Below are positions 8,322 to 18,277 of a stretch of DNA of 64,000 bases, piece after piece. The translations under genes were made by a program, and so were the position numbers. Below the pieces are notes generated by a model that saw nothing but the letters and a program-made list of their open reading frames with translations, searched no databases and had not been told where the DNA came from. The DNA comes from Thioalkalivibrio sp. ALJ3 (GTDB taxonomy: Bacteria; Pseudomonadota; Gammaproteobacteria; Ectothiorhodospirales; Ectothiorhodospiraceae): assembly GCF_000377205.1 (NCBI RefSeq), contig NZ_KB897906.1:420659-484658 (forward strand), in the 5' to 3' direction. Every line of letters begins with the position of its first letter. Position 1 is the stretch's first letter.

Positions 8322-9989
8322 ATGAATCGTTGGTTCAAATCCGGCACCCCGTGGATCTGGCTGAATGCCGGAGCAGTCGCGGCCTCGCTGGTGATGGTCT
8401 TCGGCCTGATCCTGATGATCGCCGTGAACGGCCTCTCCTTCTTCTGGCCCTCCGAGGTTATCGAATTCGAATACCAGACCGAGCAGGACGCCGAGCCCCG
8501 ACGCATCATGGGCGAGCTGCAGCGCTCGGAGACGATGACCGCCCAGGCGATGCGCGATGCCGGTTTTGACGTCGCCGAAGGTCAGGACATCGTGGTCCGC
8601 CATCTGATCAAGCGCGGCAACCGCGACCTCGACAGCCGCGACTTCCAGTGGTACCTGGACGACTTCATGTCCGAGTGGGAGCGCCCGCACGACGCGGTGG
8701 TGCTGGAACGCCTGCAATGGGGCGACTTCTACGGCTACATCCGCGAATACCGAGAGGACGGCGAGACGGTCGCCGAGGGTGAGCAGGCGCGCACCGCGTT
8801 CGAGGCACGCATGCCGCAGACCCGCGAGCTGGCCCAGCAGATCGAGCGCATCGAGCGCATCGAGATCGGCCGGGTGAACTTCGATCTGGAGCGGCTGCGC
8901 ATCGCCCAACGTGGCGTCGAGCGGGCCACCGACCTGTCGCCCGAAGAACGCGGCCAGCGCCAGGAGGAACTGGACGCCGAACGCGCGGAGCTGGACGCCC
9001 GCTACGCCGAACTCGAGGCCGAACGCAACGCCCTGCGTGACGAACTGGGCCGCTTTGCGATCGTGCTGGAGACCGCCGACGGGCAACACGCGACGATCCC
9101 GCTCTCGCGCATCGTGAACGCCTGGTGGCCGAACGACATGAGCGTGCCAGCCAAGCTGCGCCACTATGTCGTCGCATTCTGGGACTTCATGACCGGCTAC
9201 CCGCGCGAGGCTAACACCGAGGGCGGCATCCTGCCGGCGATCTTCGGCACCGTGCTGATGGTCATCCTGATGTCCATCGTCGTCACCCCGTTCGGCGTGC
9301 TCGCCGCGATCTACCTGCGCGAATACGCGAAGCAGGGACCGCTGGTGCGCACCATCCGTATCTCGGTCAACAACCTCGCCGGGGTTCCGTCCATCGTATT
9401 CGGGGTGTTCGGCCTCGGGTTCTTCGTCTACCTGATCGGCGGCAACATCGACCAGATCTTCTTCCGCGATGCCCTGCCCTCGCCGACCTTCGGCTCGCCC
9501 GCGATCATCTGGGCCTCGCTGACGCTCGCGCTGCTGACGCTGCCGGTGGTGATCGTCTCCACCGAGGAGGGCCTGACCCGTATCGGCGCCAGCATCCGCC
9601 ACGGCTCGCTGGCACTGGGCGCGACCAAGGCCGAGACCCTGTGGCGCCTGATCGTGCCGCTGTCGGCCCCGGCGATGATGACCGGCCTGATCCTGGCCGT
9701 AGCCCGGGCCGCCGGCGAAGTGGCCCCGCTGATGCTGGTGGGCGTGGTCAAGCTGGCCCCGACCCTGCCGCTGGACGGCAACTTCCCCTATCTGCACCTG
9801 GACCGCGCGTTCATGCACCTGGGCTTTCACATCTTCGACGTCGGCTTCCAGAGCCCGAACGTCGAGGCTGGCCGCCCGCTGGTCTACGCCACCGCCCTGG
9901 TGCTGGTGCTGCTGATCATCGTGCTCAACCTGACCGCGATCTCGATCCGCAATTACCTGCGCGAGAAATACCGCGCCGACAGCGATTGA
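8322..9989 (+). CDS. pstA: Phosphate ABC transporter permease PstA, long form
   Basis: 555 residues, against about 300 in E. coli. Membrane segment 1 (about 13-38) is followed by a charged periplasmic insertion of about 250 residues with a predicted coiled coil at 145-245 ([15 protein letters not shown], then Glu/Arg heptads). The permease core starts near residue 300, with [20 protein letters not shown], the coupling motif [19 protein letters not shown] and [13 protein letters not shown]. It begins 10 bp after pstC, so the two are co-translated. The parallel enlargement of PstC and PstA suggests that the two extra domains pack together outside the membrane. Confidence 0.93.
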   Translation: MNRWFKSGTPWIWLNAGAVAASLVMVFGLILMIAVNGLSFFWPSEVIEFEYQTEQDAEPRRIMGELQRSETMTAQAMRDAGFDVAEGQDIVVRHLIKRGNRDLDSRDFQWYLDDFMSEWERPHDAVVLERLQWGDFYGYIREYREDGETVAEGEQARTAFEARMPQTRELAQQIERIERIEIGRVNFDLERLRIAQRGVERATDLSPEERGQRQEELDAERAELDARYAELEAERNALRDELGRFAIVLETADGQHATIPLSRIVNAWWPNDMSVPAKLRHYVVAFWDFMTGYPREANTEGGILPAIFGTVLMVILMSIVVTPFGVLAAIYLREYAKQGPLVRTIRISVNNLAGVPSIVFGVFGLGFFVYLIGGNIDQIFFRDALPSPTFGSPAIIWASLTLALLTLPVVIVSTEEGLTRIGASIRHGSLALGATKAETLWRLIVPLSAPAMMTGLILAVARAAGEVAPLMLVGVVKLAPTLPLDGNFPYLHLDRAFMHLGFHIFDVGFQSPNVEAGRPLVYATALVLVLLIIVLNLTAISIRNYLREKYRADSD

Positions 9990-10040
9990 GGTCCGTCATG
10001 CGCAGACTTTCAAGCCCAGCAGCGACGCAGTCAGTCCCGG

Positions 10041-10060
10041 AAGGCCCCTGGAGGCCTTTT
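10041..10060 (+). terminator. Weak hairpin between pstA and pstB
   Basis: AAGGCC / GGCCTT forms a 6-bp stem followed by only a short T run. It may partly attenuate transcription between pstA and pstB, but it is too weak to be called a full terminator. Confidence 0.35.
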
Positions 10061-10101
10061 GGCGGCCCGCGCCGAACCGAATTCCCGATGGAGTACCCGA
10101 G

Positions 10102-10932
10102 ATGAGTGACACCGCTACCCACGCCGTCAACATGACGCAAGGCGACCGACCCGACCGCGGCCTGCGGCTCTCCAGTGAGGAGATCTGCCTGACCGCCGAG
10201 GACCTGAAGCTGTTCTACGACAAGGATCAGGCCCTGAAGGGCATCGACATCCAGATCCCGAAGAACCGGATCACGGCGTTCATCGGCCCCTCCGGCTGCG
10301 GAAAATCGACGTTCCTGCGCTGCTTCAACCGCATGAACGACCTGATCGATGCCGCCCGCATCGAGGGGACGATCCGGCTCGACGGCGACGACATCTACGA
10401 AAAAGCCGTGGATGTGCCGGAGCTGCGCCGCCGCGTCGGCATGGTGTTCCAGAAGCCGAATCCGTTCCCGAAGTCCATCTACGAGAACGTCGCCTACGGC
10501 CTGCGCCTGCAGGGTGTGAAGAACCGGCGGCGACTGGACGAGGTGGTGGAGAAGTCGCTCAAGCGCGCGGCGCTGTGGGACGAGGTGAAGGATCGCCTGC
10601 ACGAGAACGCCTTCGGCCTGTCCGGCGGTCAGCAGCAGCGCCTGGTGATCGCCCGAGCGATCGCGATCGACCCCGAGGTCCTGCTGCTGGACGAGCCCTG
10701 CTCCGCGCTGGACCCTCTGGCCACGCTGAAGATCGAGGAGCTGATGATCGAGCTGAAGAAGGACTACACGCTGGTCATCGTTACGCACAACATGCAGCAG
10801 GCCGCGCGCGTGTCCGATTACACCGCCTTCATGTACATGGGCGAGCTGATCGAATACGCCGACACCGACACCCTGTTCACCTCGCCTGCCAGAAAGCAGA
10901 CCGAGGATTACATCACTGGCCGCTTCGGTTAG
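10102..10932 (+). CDS. pstB: Phosphate ABC transporter ATPase PstB
   Basis: 276 residues, the cytosolic ATPase of the Pst importer. The Walker A motif [12 protein letters not shown] is followed by the Q-loop [16 protein letters not shown] typical of PstB, the signature [16 protein letters not shown], Walker [14 protein letters not shown] and the switch His in [13 protein letters not shown]. An extra 25-30 residues precede the ABC core. It lies 112 bp after pstA and 26 bp before phoU. Confidence 0.97.
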   Translation: MSDTATHAVNMTQGDRPDRGLRLSSEEICLTAEDLKLFYDKDQALKGIDIQIPKNRITAFIGPSGCGKSTFLRCFNRMNDLIDAARIEGTIRLDGDDIYEKAVDVPELRRRVGMVFQKPNPFPKSIYENVAYGLRLQGVKNRRRLDEVVEKSLKRAALWDEVKDRLHENAFGLSGGQQQRLVIARAIAIDPEVLLLDEPCSALDPLATLKIEELMIELKKDYTLVIVTHNMQQAARVSDYTAFMYMGELIEYADTDTLFTSPARKQTEDYITGRFG

Positions 10933-10958
10933 GCCATTTCGGATCAGGAGTCCGGATC

Positions 10959-11681
10959 ATGGACAAGAGTTTCTTCAAACAGCACATCTCCCAGCAGTTC
11001 AATGCCGAGCTGGAGGACATCATCAAGAAGGTGATGACCATGGGGGGCCTGGTCGAGCAGCAGCTCGGCGACGCGGTGACCGCGATGGTCGAGGGCGACA
11101 CCGCGCTGGCGGAAACCGTGATGACCTCCGACTACAAGGTCAACGCGCTCGAGGTCGAGATCGACGAGGAATGCACCCATATCCTCGCCCGGCGCCAGCC
11201 CACGGCCTCCGACCTGCGCCTGGTGATTGCGGTCATCAAGACCATCACCGACCTGGAACGCATGGGCGATGAGGCCGAGCGTGTGGGTCGTATGGGTCTG
11301 CAACTGCAGGAATCCGATCGCCGCGAAGCGCCGATGGACGAGATTGCAAAGATGGGCCAACTCGTGCGCGAGATGACGCGCGGCGTGCTGGATGCCTTCG
11401 CGCGCATGGACACCGAGCAGGCGGTTCGAGTCGCGCAGCAGGACATCCAGATCGACAGCCTGTACGAGGCCATCACGCACAAGCTGATGAAACAGATGAC
11501 CGCCTCCCCCGATGCCGTGCCACGCCTGATGGACATCGTCTGGGCGACCCGCGCGCTGGAACGCATCGGGGACCGCGCGCGCAACATCTGCGAGTACGTG
11601 GTGTACTTCGTGAAGGGCAAGAACGTCCGTCACACCAGTTACGATCAGATGGCGGCCGAAGCCACGGGGGATCGTCACTAG
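10959..11681 (+). CDS. phoU: Phosphate signalling protein PhoU
   Basis: 240 residues, made of two PhoU three-helix repeats. The metal-binding ExxxD-type motifs are visible in the first half (AVIKTITDLERMGDEAERVG) and in the second (VWATRALERIGDRARNICEY). The ATG at 10959 follows TCAGGAG and opens a normal PhoU N-terminus (MDKSFFKQHISQQFNAEL). PhoU links Pst transport state to PhoR and represses the regulon when phosphate is plentiful. It is the last gene of the pst group. Confidence 0.96.
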   Translation: MDKSFFKQHISQQFNAELEDIIKKVMTMGGLVEQQLGDAVTAMVEGDTALAETVMTSDYKVNALEVEIDEECTHILARRQPTASDLRLVIAVIKTITDLERMGDEAERVGRMGLQLQESDRREAPMDEIAKMGQLVREMTRGVLDAFARMDTEQAVRVAQQDIQIDSLYEAITHKLMKQMTASPDAVPRLMDIVWATRALERIGDRARNICEYVVYFVKGKNVRHTSYDQMAAEATGDRH

Positions 11682-11751
11682 GAAAGCGACAAACTCGGCC
11701 CGAGTAGACAACGACCGGGCAGTCAGGCTCAAAATAGGGTTCAGCACACTC

Positions 11752-12339
11752 ATGCCCGGACCGTGCAACCCGATGCCGCGCTTCCTCTCCACGTTGTTTG
11801 CCCTTGCCAGCCTGCCCCTGTTCATGGCCGTTGGAACTGCTTGGGGTGCGGACGAAATCGAAGAGGCCGCTCCCTCTTCCGAGGTGGTGGACCTGCTCGA
11901 GCAGGACGAACTCCCCAATGGCGTCGCATTCGAGATTGTCGAGAATGACCGTGCGGCCCTGAGCGCCCTGCTGCCCGAAATTCAAGCGAACATCTGGGTG
12001 CTGCGCCAGCGCGAACCGGAGTTGCCGATCGCGGTCGTCACCCACGGGGCCGAGCAGTTCACCCTCACCCGTGCCGAAGCGGTCGCACATGGCTCGCTTC
12101 ACGCCGAGATCGAGTCACTGGTGATGGATGACGGGGTCAACGTCGTGGTCTGCGGGACCTTCGCCGGCTGGCGCGATCTCGAACCCGATGCGTTCCCCGA
12201 ACATGTCGAGGTGGCCACGGCCGCACCGGACCGGCTGGAGGAGCTGGAGGCCGCCGGCTACACCCTGATCCGCCTGCGCCCGTCCCTGCTGGATACCCCG
12301 GCGGAAGACCCCTGGGAGTTCGACTTCGGCCAGCCCTGA
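11752..12339 (+). CDS. Exported DsrE-family-like protein
   Basis: 195 residues from the ATG at 11752; an ATG at 11773 gives a cleaner signal peptide (MPRFLSTLFALASLPLF, cleavage near AWG) and may be the true start. The mature part has the DsrE/DsrF-type alternating strand-helix layout: ELPIAVVTHGAEQFTL, then VNVVVCGTFAGWRDL with a single Cys at the place where DsrE-like proteins often carry one, and a C-terminal GYTLIRLRPS. DsrE-like proteins handle sulfur transfer or bind small ligands. The export signal suggests a periplasmic role. It has no obvious operon partner. Confidence 0.6.
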   Translation: MPGPCNPMPRFLSTLFALASLPLFMAVGTAWGADEIEEAAPSSEVVDLLEQDELPNGVAFEIVENDRAALSALLPEIQANIWVLRQREPELPIAVVTHGAEQFTLTRAEAVAHGSLHAEIESLVMDDGVNVVVCGTFAGWRDLEPDAFPEHVEVATAAPDRLEELEAAGYTLIRLRPSLLDTPAEDPWEFDFGQP

Positions 12340-12400
12340 CGTGCGCACGCCCGATGCGGCCTCTGTCACCCGTCAGGGGGCTTGTGGCATCCTTTCGCGC

Positions 12401-12844
12401 ATGCGATTTCTGATCCGATGGTTTTTTCGTGGCGTACGCCTGATCCTCACCCCATTCATGCTGATTGGCGAGCGCCTGTCGCGTCCGCGCGGCATCGAGC
12501 GCGACCCCGCCGACCAGGCCCGCGTTGACGAACAGACGCGGCAGCTCGCGCTTTATCATTTCCCGGCCTGCCCTTTCTGCATCCGGGCACGGCGCACCAT
12601 GCAGCGCCTTTCCCTGAATATCGAACTGCGCAACGCCCAGGCGGCCGGCCCGCACCGCGAGGAACTGCAAACCGAGGGCGGCAAACTGCAGGTCCCCTGC
12701 CTGCGAATCGAGGAACCCGACGGCCAGGTGCGCTGGCTGTACGAGTCGGACGTGATCGGCGAATACCTGCGCGAGCGCTTCGACCCGAACCGCCAGGATG
12801 GCAACTCCAAGGATGCTGCGGTATCCGGTGACTCCCGCACCTGA
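12401..12844 (+). CDS. Glutaredoxin-like protein with N-terminal membrane-associating segment
   Basis: 147 residues. The ATG at 12401 was chosen because it opens MRFLIRWFFRGVRLILTPF, a hydrophobic/basic segment that could anchor the protein; the in-frame ATG at 12341 lacks a ribosome-binding site. A thioredoxin-fold domain follows (about residues 48-130) with the dithiol motif CPFC (YHFPACPFCIRARRTM), the cis-Pro segment LQVPCLRI and ESDVIGEYLRERF, as in glutaredoxin/GST-N proteins. It probably reduces disulfides or mixed thiols at the inner membrane. The C-terminal 20 residues are polar and poorly conserved in type. Confidence 0.8.
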   Translation: MRFLIRWFFRGVRLILTPFMLIGERLSRPRGIERDPADQARVDEQTRQLALYHFPACPFCIRARRTMQRLSLNIELRNAQAAGPHREELQTEGGKLQVPCLRIEEPDGQVRWLYESDVIGEYLRERFDPNRQDGNSKDAAVSGDSRT

Positions 12845-12938
12845 CGGTGACGCCCGGAAACTTGGGCCACGACTCCAGATCTGGCGGCACGACGCGGTAT
12901 AAGATTGGGGTTCCGTACGTACCCTAGGATCCCACTGG

Positions 12939-13808
12939 ATGGCTGCCCCGACCCGCTCTCAAATACTGCCCCGTCTTTTCATTCTGCCGGCCGCGACTCT
13001 ATTGCTTGGCTCGCTGCTTGGCGCCGCCTCTGCCCAGGCACTTGAACCCCTGTTCGATGCCCACCTGCACTACCGCGACCGGCAGATGGAACACTTCCCG
13101 CCGGAGGCCGTCGCGCGCACGCTAGAGGAGAATTCGATCCAGTCCGCGATCGTGATGGCACCGCGCGCAAAGCTGATCGAGGCGCTGGAAACGGAGGTGG
13201 ATGCACGGATCGTCCCGTTCCTCGAGATCTCCCAGCGTCTGGGGCGCAAGATGGACTGGATGTACGAGGACGGTCTGCGGGAACAGGTCGAGACCATACT
13301 CGACCGAAGCTGCATCCAGTGGCGCGGGATCGGGGAATTGCACATCCAGGCCGACGACCGCTTTGCCCACGGCTTCGAGGACCTGCTGGAACTGGCAGTC
13401 GAACGCGATTTGTGGATCGTGATCCATGGCGATCCGGCCGTGATCGACCATGCCTACGCCATCCAGCCCGAGGTACGCATCCTCTGGGCGCACGCCGGTT
13501 CCTACGCCTACCCGCCACTGGTGCGTGACTATCTGGACCGGCACCCCAACATGGTCATGGATGTCTCCATGCGCAATCCGCGCATCAACCCAGCCGGCAT
13601 CATCGACGCCGACTGGTTCGAGCTGTTCCTCGACTATCCGGACCGCTTCCTGATCGGCAACGACACCTTCAGCCTGGCCCGCTGGGAGCACTTTACCGTG
13701 CTGAAGGACGGCACACGGGACTGGCTCGAACAACTGCCGCCCAACGTCCAGCGCATGATCGCCCGGGAGAACGGCGAGCGCCTGTTTCCGCCCGCCGAGA
13801 GCCGGTAA
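12939..13808 (+). CDS. Exported amidohydrolase-family (TIM-barrel) protein
   Basis: 289 residues. A signal peptide lies at about 1-35 (LPRLFILPAATLLLGSLLG, cleavage near AQA). The mature protein starts with LFDAHLHYRD, the HxH metal motif of amidohydrolase_2 enzymes. Later candidate ligands are His in GIGELHIQADDRF, His in WIVIHGDPAV, His in LWAHAGSYAYP and Asp in LIGNDTFS. It is therefore likely a periplasmic metal-dependent hydrolase of unknown substrate. It is a single gene, closed by a hairpin at 13817-13850 shared with the convergent chemoreceptor. Confidence 0.75.
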   Translation: MAAPTRSQILPRLFILPAATLLLGSLLGAASAQALEPLFDAHLHYRDRQMEHFPPEAVARTLEENSIQSAIVMAPRAKLIEALETEVDARIVPFLEISQRLGRKMDWMYEDGLREQVETILDRSCIQWRGIGELHIQADDRFAHGFEDLLELAVERDLWIVIHGDPAVIDHAYAIQPEVRILWAHAGSYAYPPLVRDYLDRHPNMVMDVSMRNPRINPAGIIDADWFELFLDYPDRFLIGNDTFSLARWEHFTVLKDGTRDWLEQLPPNVQRMIARENGERLFPPAESR

Positions 13809-13816
13809 CCCGGCCA

Positions 13817-13850
13817 CAAAAAAGCCCGGGACCGTTTCCGGACCCGGGCT
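13817..13850 (-). terminator. Intrinsic terminator of the chemoreceptor gene
   Basis: Read on the minus strand, GAGCCCGGGTCCGG / CCGGTCCCGGGC forms a long stem followed by a run of T. It ends the chemoreceptor gene and may also stop transcripts from the amidohydrolase side. Confidence 0.85.
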
Positions 13851-13871
13851 CAACGTCGGACGGCTCGAGGC

Positions 13872-15782
13872 TTACACCTTGAACTGCCCCACTCGCTGCT
13901 GCTGTTCGGAGGCCAGCTTGGACAGCTCCTCCGAGGCATTGCGGATCTGTTCCGATCCGGCCGCGGTCTGATCCAGCACCTCAGTCACGTTGGCGACGTT
14001 GCGGTTGATCTCCTCGGCCACCGTCGACTGCTCCTCGGCGGCACTGGCGATCTGCGTGTTCATGTCGCTGATGCGGGTGACCGACTGGGTGATCGCGGTC
14101 AGCGATTCGCCCGCCAGATTGACCTGCTCCACGCTCTGATGCGCCTTGGAACGGCCATCTTCCATCGCCTGCACCGCCTCGCGGGTACCGCTTTGCACCC
14201 GCTCGATCATCTGCTGGATCTCGTGGGTCGAGTCCTGCGTGCGACTGGCCAGGGTCCGGACTTCGTCGGCGACCACCGCGAAACCGCGACCCTGTTCGCC
14301 CGCACGCGCCGCCTCGATCGCCGCATTCAGCGCCAGCAGGTTGGTCTGGTCGGCGATGTCGCCGATCACTTCCAGGACCTTGTTGATCTCCTCGGCATCC
14401 TGCGACAGACGGCTGACCACGTCGGCAGCACCATCGACCTGCTGCGACAGCGCATTGATCGCGGCCACGGTGCGCTGCACCACCTGCTGACCCTCGTTGG
14501 CGTCCTGGTCGGTGTTCTGAGCCGCGGCGGCGGCGTCCGCCGCGTTGCGGGCCACCTCCTGCACCGTTGCCGTCATCTCGTTCATGGCCGTGGCCACCTG
14601 ATCGATCTCCGACTTCTGCCGCCGCACCTGCTCGTTGGTTTGCTCGCTGGTGGCGGACAGCTCGTTCGCTGCCGCGGCAACCTGATCGCCACCGGCCGCA
14701 ACCGTGGACACGAGGCCCCGGATCTTCGTGACGAAGTTGTTGAACGCCTCCGCCAGCTCTCCGAGTTCGTTCTTTCCAGAGACCTCCAGCGTACGGGTCA
14801 GGTCGCCCTCGCCTCCCGCGATATCGTTCAGGCGGGCCACCGTGCGGTTCAGGGGACGAACGATGCTGCGAGTCAGGAGCCAGGCCAGGAGCGCACCAAG
14901 CGCCACGGCAATCACGCCGACCGCAACCACGGTACCGGTCGCATTGCGTGCCATCGCCACATATGCGCTACGGTCCACCATGACCTCAAGCACACCCACT
15001 ACATCACCGGAGAAGTCTGTAACGGGACGCGCCACCACGGCCATGGGGGTACCTTCATAGGTCACGTTGCGCACCAACTCTTCGCCCTCCATGACCTCAC
15101 GCATTTCGGCATCACTGAAGGTCGGATCACCACTGATCGTGCCGCGGAAACGGCTGAACGAACGGCCATCGCGCAGATAAAGCGCGACCGGCGAGTTCGT
15201 ATCCGCAGTGAATTCCTCGAAGAAGGAGTCGCCGAACGACAGACCAAACTCCACCGAGCCGACGTGGTCGCCGTTGTGTTCGATGGGCACAACCCCGCGA
15301 ATGCCGAGACCCGCCACGCCTTCCTCAAGCCCCGAGATCGGGGTGCGCTTCTCGTTGGTGTCGACCACCGTCTGGCGGAAATCGGACAGGTCGTCACCAT
15401 AGTTGTCGGGCGAGTGCACGCGCAGGAACGACGTCGCCGGTGGGGTGTGGAACTGGTATTGATGCACCCCGTAGCGCTCGCTCAGCGATGCGAAACTCGG
15501 GACGGTCATCTCGGCCAGGCGCTCGCGATCGCCCGCCGCCATCGCCTCCTCAATGTCGGGGATCTTCGCCACGGTTTCCGCCATCGCAGTGGCCCGCGCG
15601 GCCTCCTGGTCCAGCCGGCCGACCAGCTGCGCGGCCAGATCAGTCAGCTCGCGCTGTTCGGCACGGTCGGCCATGGTGCCAAGGCTGTTCATCACGACCA
15701 CGAGCGTCAGGATCACGGCCAGCAAGACGACCGCGATGATCCCGACCATCAGCCGGACCCCGATTCGGATGTTATCGAACAT
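13872..15782 (-). CDS. Methyl-accepting chemotaxis protein with Cache-like sensor
   Basis: 636 residues. The ATG at 15782 is preceded by GGGGAG and opens [14 protein letters not shown]; a longer frame to 15887 would begin upstream of the sigma-28 promoter (15851-15877), so it is excluded. Membrane segment 1 is at about 12-34. A periplasmic Cache-type sensor (about 40-275) with [21 protein letters not shown] follows, then segment 2 (about 285-308), HAMP (about 310-362) and a methyl-accepting domain. The signalling tip contains the canonical [20 protein letters not shown]. The ligand is unknown. It is co-regulated with flagella through sigma-28. Confidence 0.95.
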   Translation of the reverse strand: MFDNIRIGVRLMVGIIAVVLLAVILTLVVVMNSLGTMADRAEQRELTDLAAQLVGRLDQEAARATAMAETVAKIPDIEEAMAAGDRERLAEMTVPSFASLSERYGVHQYQFHTPPATSFLRVHSPDNYGDDLSDFRQTVVDTNEKRTPISGLEEGVAGLGIRGVVPIEHNGDHVGSVEFGLSFGDSFFEEFTADTNSPVALYLRDGRSFSRFRGTISGDPTFSDAEMREVMEGEELVRNVTYEGTPMAVVARPVTDFSGDVVGVLEVMVDRSAYVAMARNATGTVVAVGVIAVALGALLAWLLTRSIVRPLNRTVARLNDIAGGEGDLTRTLEVSGKNELGELAEAFNNFVTKIRGLVSTVAAGGDQVAAAANELSATSEQTNEQVRRQKSEIDQVATAMNEMTATVQEVARNAADAAAAAQNTDQDANEGQQVVQRTVAAINALSQQVDGAADVVSRLSQDAEEINKVLEVIGDIADQTNLLALNAAIEAARAGEQGRGFAVVADEVRTLASRTQDSTHEIQQMIERVQSGTREAVQAMEDGRSKAHQSVEQVNLAGESLTAITQSVTRISDMNTQIASAAEEQSTVAEEINRNVANVTEVLDQTAAGSEQIRNASEELSKLASEQQQRVGQFKV

Positions 15783-15850
15783 GTTGAAGACTCTCCCCAA
15801 GTTAAGGCGTTGCGGACTCGCGGCATCCTTGCTGCGGCTGTTCACCGACG

Positions 15851-15877
15851 ATAGCGGCGGCGAAGCATAAAACTTGA
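15851..15877 (-). promoter_or_regulatory. Sigma-28 (FliA) promoter of the chemoreceptor gene
   Basis: On the minus strand: TCAAGTTT, 11 nt, GCCGCTAT. The flagellar sigma consensus is TAAAGTTT-N11-GCCGATAA. The spacing is exact, and the site lies about 70 nt upstream of the chosen start. Confidence 0.8.
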
Positions 15878-15914
15878 GGGGCGTCACAGGAAGTCGAGCA
15901 CCCGGGGAGATGGC

Positions 15915-17444
15915 CTACTGGCCCATCAGCATCATCTCGGCAAAGGCATATACAGCGAGGGTGACCATGGCAATCGCCACCAGCGAGAGCAGTGCTCCGC
16001 CGCGCACCATGTCCACCACCCGCAGTCGGTTGCTGGCGAACACGATGGCGTTCGGTGGCGTGGCGACCGGCAGCATAAAGGCCACGGAGGCCGCGAATGC
16101 CACCGGTAGCGCAAGAAGCACGACCGGTACTTCCATGCGCATGGCCAGCGCGGCCACCAGCGGTAGCAGCGTGGCGGCCGTGGCCGTATTGCTGGTCACA
16201 TGCGACAACAGCATGGTCACCACGACGGCCCCGGCGATGATCAACAAGAGGGGCCACGTCTGTGCGGCACCGAATCCTTCTGCCGCCAGCTCCGCCAGGC
16301 CGCTCGCCTCGATGGCCGAACCCAGGCTGAGACCACCGCCGACCAACAGCAGGACGCCCCAGGGCAGCTCGCGCGTGTTGTCCCAGGCCAGAAGCCGGCG
16401 CTGCTCCTGCGCTCCGGAAGGCAGCAGAAACAGCAGCCCGGCCCCCAGGATGGCAATGCCGGCATCGGTCAGGTGGATCGGCAGGACATCTTCCAGGAAG
16501 GGGCGCGACAGCCACGCCAGCGCCACCAGCAGGAAGACGCTCGCCACGCGGTACTCGGCACGCGACCACGCCCCGATCTCGGCACGCCGTTCGTCCATCA
16601 TCGCCCTCAGCCCTTCCAGACGCACACGATGAACCTGGAAGACCCAGCGTGTCAGCAACCACCAGGCCAGCAGCAGCAGACCGATGGCCAGTGGCAGGCC
16701 CAGCATCATCCACTGGACAAAGCCGATCTCGATCCCGTGCCGATCGCCCAGATAGGCGGCAGTCAGCGCATTCGGTGGAGAGCCAATGATGGTCGCCATA
16801 CCCCCAATATTGGCGGCGAATGCGATGCCCAGCAGGAGCGCGAGCGCGGGCCGCCGTGAACCGGAGCCGGCACCGTTTCCCGCAATTTGCGTATCGCGCT
16901 CCACCAACGCCAGGACCGACAGGGCAATCGGCAGCATCAGCGCGGCGGTCGCCGTGTTGCTGACCCACATCGACAGGCCCGCGGTCGCCAGCATGAAGGC
17001 CCCAACAAGGAGATGCAGGCGATCACCAGCACGGCCGACGATCGAAAGAGCAATGCGCTGATGGAGCCCCCAGCGCTGCACCGCCAGCGCGATCGCAAAG
17101 CCCCCCATGAACAGAAAGATGATGGGATTGGCATAGGGCGCGGTGGCCTCGTCCATCGGCATCACGCCCAGCAGTGGCAGTAGTGCAATGGGCAAAAGTG
17201 CCGTCACGGGCAGCGGAAGGGCTTCGGTAATCCACCAGATGGCCATGAACAGGGTCAGGCCCAGCACCCACCAGGCCTCGCTTCCGATTCCCTCGGGAGG
17301 TGGAGCAAGCAGGAACGCCAGCATGACAAGCGGCCCCAGCACAAGCCCCACGCGGCCGCGCCAGCCGTACGCACTGCGAGGCGGGCTCCTGTCCGCTTCC
17401 GGGGTTTCGGCCGTGGTTTGTCGATCCGTATCGTGCGGGGGCAT
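15915..17444 (-). CDS. SLC13/DASS-family sodium:anion symporter
   Basis: 509 residues with about 11-12 membrane segments. The two inverted-repeat Na+/substrate motifs of the family are present: MWVSNTATAALMLPI in the first half and SHVTSNTATAATLLPL in the second, each followed by a Pro-Asn loop (GSPPNALTAAY, ATPPNAIVFAS). Family members carry dicarboxylates, citrate or sulfate with Na+; the sequence alone does not choose between these. AGGAG precedes the ATG. The gene is a single unit upstream of the chemoreceptor on the same strand, 132 bp away. Confidence 0.9.
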   Translation of the reverse strand: MPPHDTDRQTTAETPEADRSPPRSAYGWRGRVGLVLGPLVMLAFLLAPPPEGIGSEAWWVLGLTLFMAIWWITEALPLPVTALLPIALLPLLGVMPMDEATAPYANPIIFLFMGGFAIALAVQRWGLHQRIALSIVGRAGDRLHLLVGAFMLATAGLSMWVSNTATAALMLPIALSVLALVERDTQIAGNGAGSGSRRPALALLLGIAFAANIGGMATIIGSPPNALTAAYLGDRHGIEIGFVQWMMLGLPLAIGLLLLAWWLLTRWVFQVHRVRLEGLRAMMDERRAEIGAWSRAEYRVASVFLLVALAWLSRPFLEDVLPIHLTDAGIAILGAGLLFLLPSGAQEQRRLLAWDNTRELPWGVLLLVGGGLSLGSAIEASGLAELAAEGFGAAQTWPLLLIIAGAVVVTMLLSHVTSNTATAATLLPLVAALAMRMEVPVVLLALPVAFAASVAFMLPVATPPNAIVFASNRLRVVDMVRGGALLSLVAIAMVTLAVYAFAEMMLMGQ

Positions 17445-17601
17445 ACCCTGGCTCCTTCACACTTCCGCCGACCGATAACCAAGCCACACCATCGGAAATT
17501 GCATCGCCCGGGCAACGTGACTATCGTTGACGGGTTTACTGGCATGGCCGCCAACGGTCGGCCAGCCGCAGTCTCGCATGTTTTTTTACAAGGAGTCTTT
17601 C

Positions 17602-18183
17602 ATGGCCTACGAACTGCCCGATCTCCCCTATGCCAAGAACGCGCTGGAGCCGCACATCTCCGCCGAGACGCTGGAATACCATCACGACAAGCACCACGCG
17701 ACCTACGTGACCAAGCTGAACGGCCTGCTGCCGGGCTCCGAGTTCGAGAATGCCTCGCTGGAGGACATCATCAAGAAGGCCCCGGCCGGCGGGATCTTCA
17801 ACAATGGTGCCCAGGTCTGGAATCACACCTTCTATTTCAACTGCATGGGCCCGAACGGCGGCGGCGAGCCGTCCGGCAAGCTGGCTGACGCCATCAACAA
17901 CGCGTTTGGCTCCTTTGATGCCTTCAAGGAGAAGTTCAACGAGGCCGCGGTCGGCAATTTTGGCTCCGGCTGGACCTGGCTGGTGCAAAATGGCGACGGT
18001 TCGGTCGAAATCGTCAACACCTCCAATGCGGCGAACCCGATGCGTGATGGCAAGACCCCGCTGCTGACCTGCGATGTCTGGGAGCATGCCTATTACATCG
18101 ATTACCGCAATGCGCGTCCGAAGTATCTGGAGAATTTCTGGACCGTGGTGAACTGGGATTTCGTCGCCCAGCAGATGAAATAA
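17602..18183 (+). CDS. sodB: Iron superoxide dismutase
   Basis: 193 residues. AAGGAGT lies 8 nt before the ATG at 17602. Metal ligands are H27, H75, D158 and H162; the Gln in GGIFNNGAQVWNHTFY (Q71) and the general sequence are those of Fe-type rather than Mn-type enzymes. It dismutates superoxide in the cytosol and has no signal peptide. It is monocistronic, with a terminator at 18230-18258. Confidence 0.96.
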   Translation: MAYELPDLPYAKNALEPHISAETLEYHHDKHHATYVTKLNGLLPGSEFENASLEDIIKKAPAGGIFNNGAQVWNHTFYFNCMGPNGGGEPSGKLADAINNAFGSFDAFKEKFNEAAVGNFGSGWTWLVQNGDGSVEIVNTSNAANPMRDGKTPLLTCDVWEHAYYIDYRNARPKYLENFWTVVNWDFVAQQMK

Positions 18184-18229
18184 GTCGCGCAAACGCGATC
18201 GGGTGCCGCCCAGGGCGGTACCCCGGGCA

Positions 18230-18258
18230 GAAGCCGGCGGCTCGCTCGCCGGCTTCTT
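18230..18258 (+). terminator. Intrinsic terminator after sodB
   Basis: GAAGCCGGCG / CGCCGGCTTC stem with a 7-nt loop, followed by TTCATTT. It lies directly before argD. Confidence 0.75.
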
Positions 18259-18277
18259 CATTTGGGAGAAACTTACG

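Noticed and set aside
8121..9830. Long open frame antisense to pstA
   Set aside because: His/Gln/Asp-rich mirror translation of a real gene; no ribosome-binding site and no family motif.
14139..15854. Long open frame antisense to the chemoreceptor
   Set aside because: Mirror frame of the conserved MCP gene, which has its own sigma-28 promoter and terminator.
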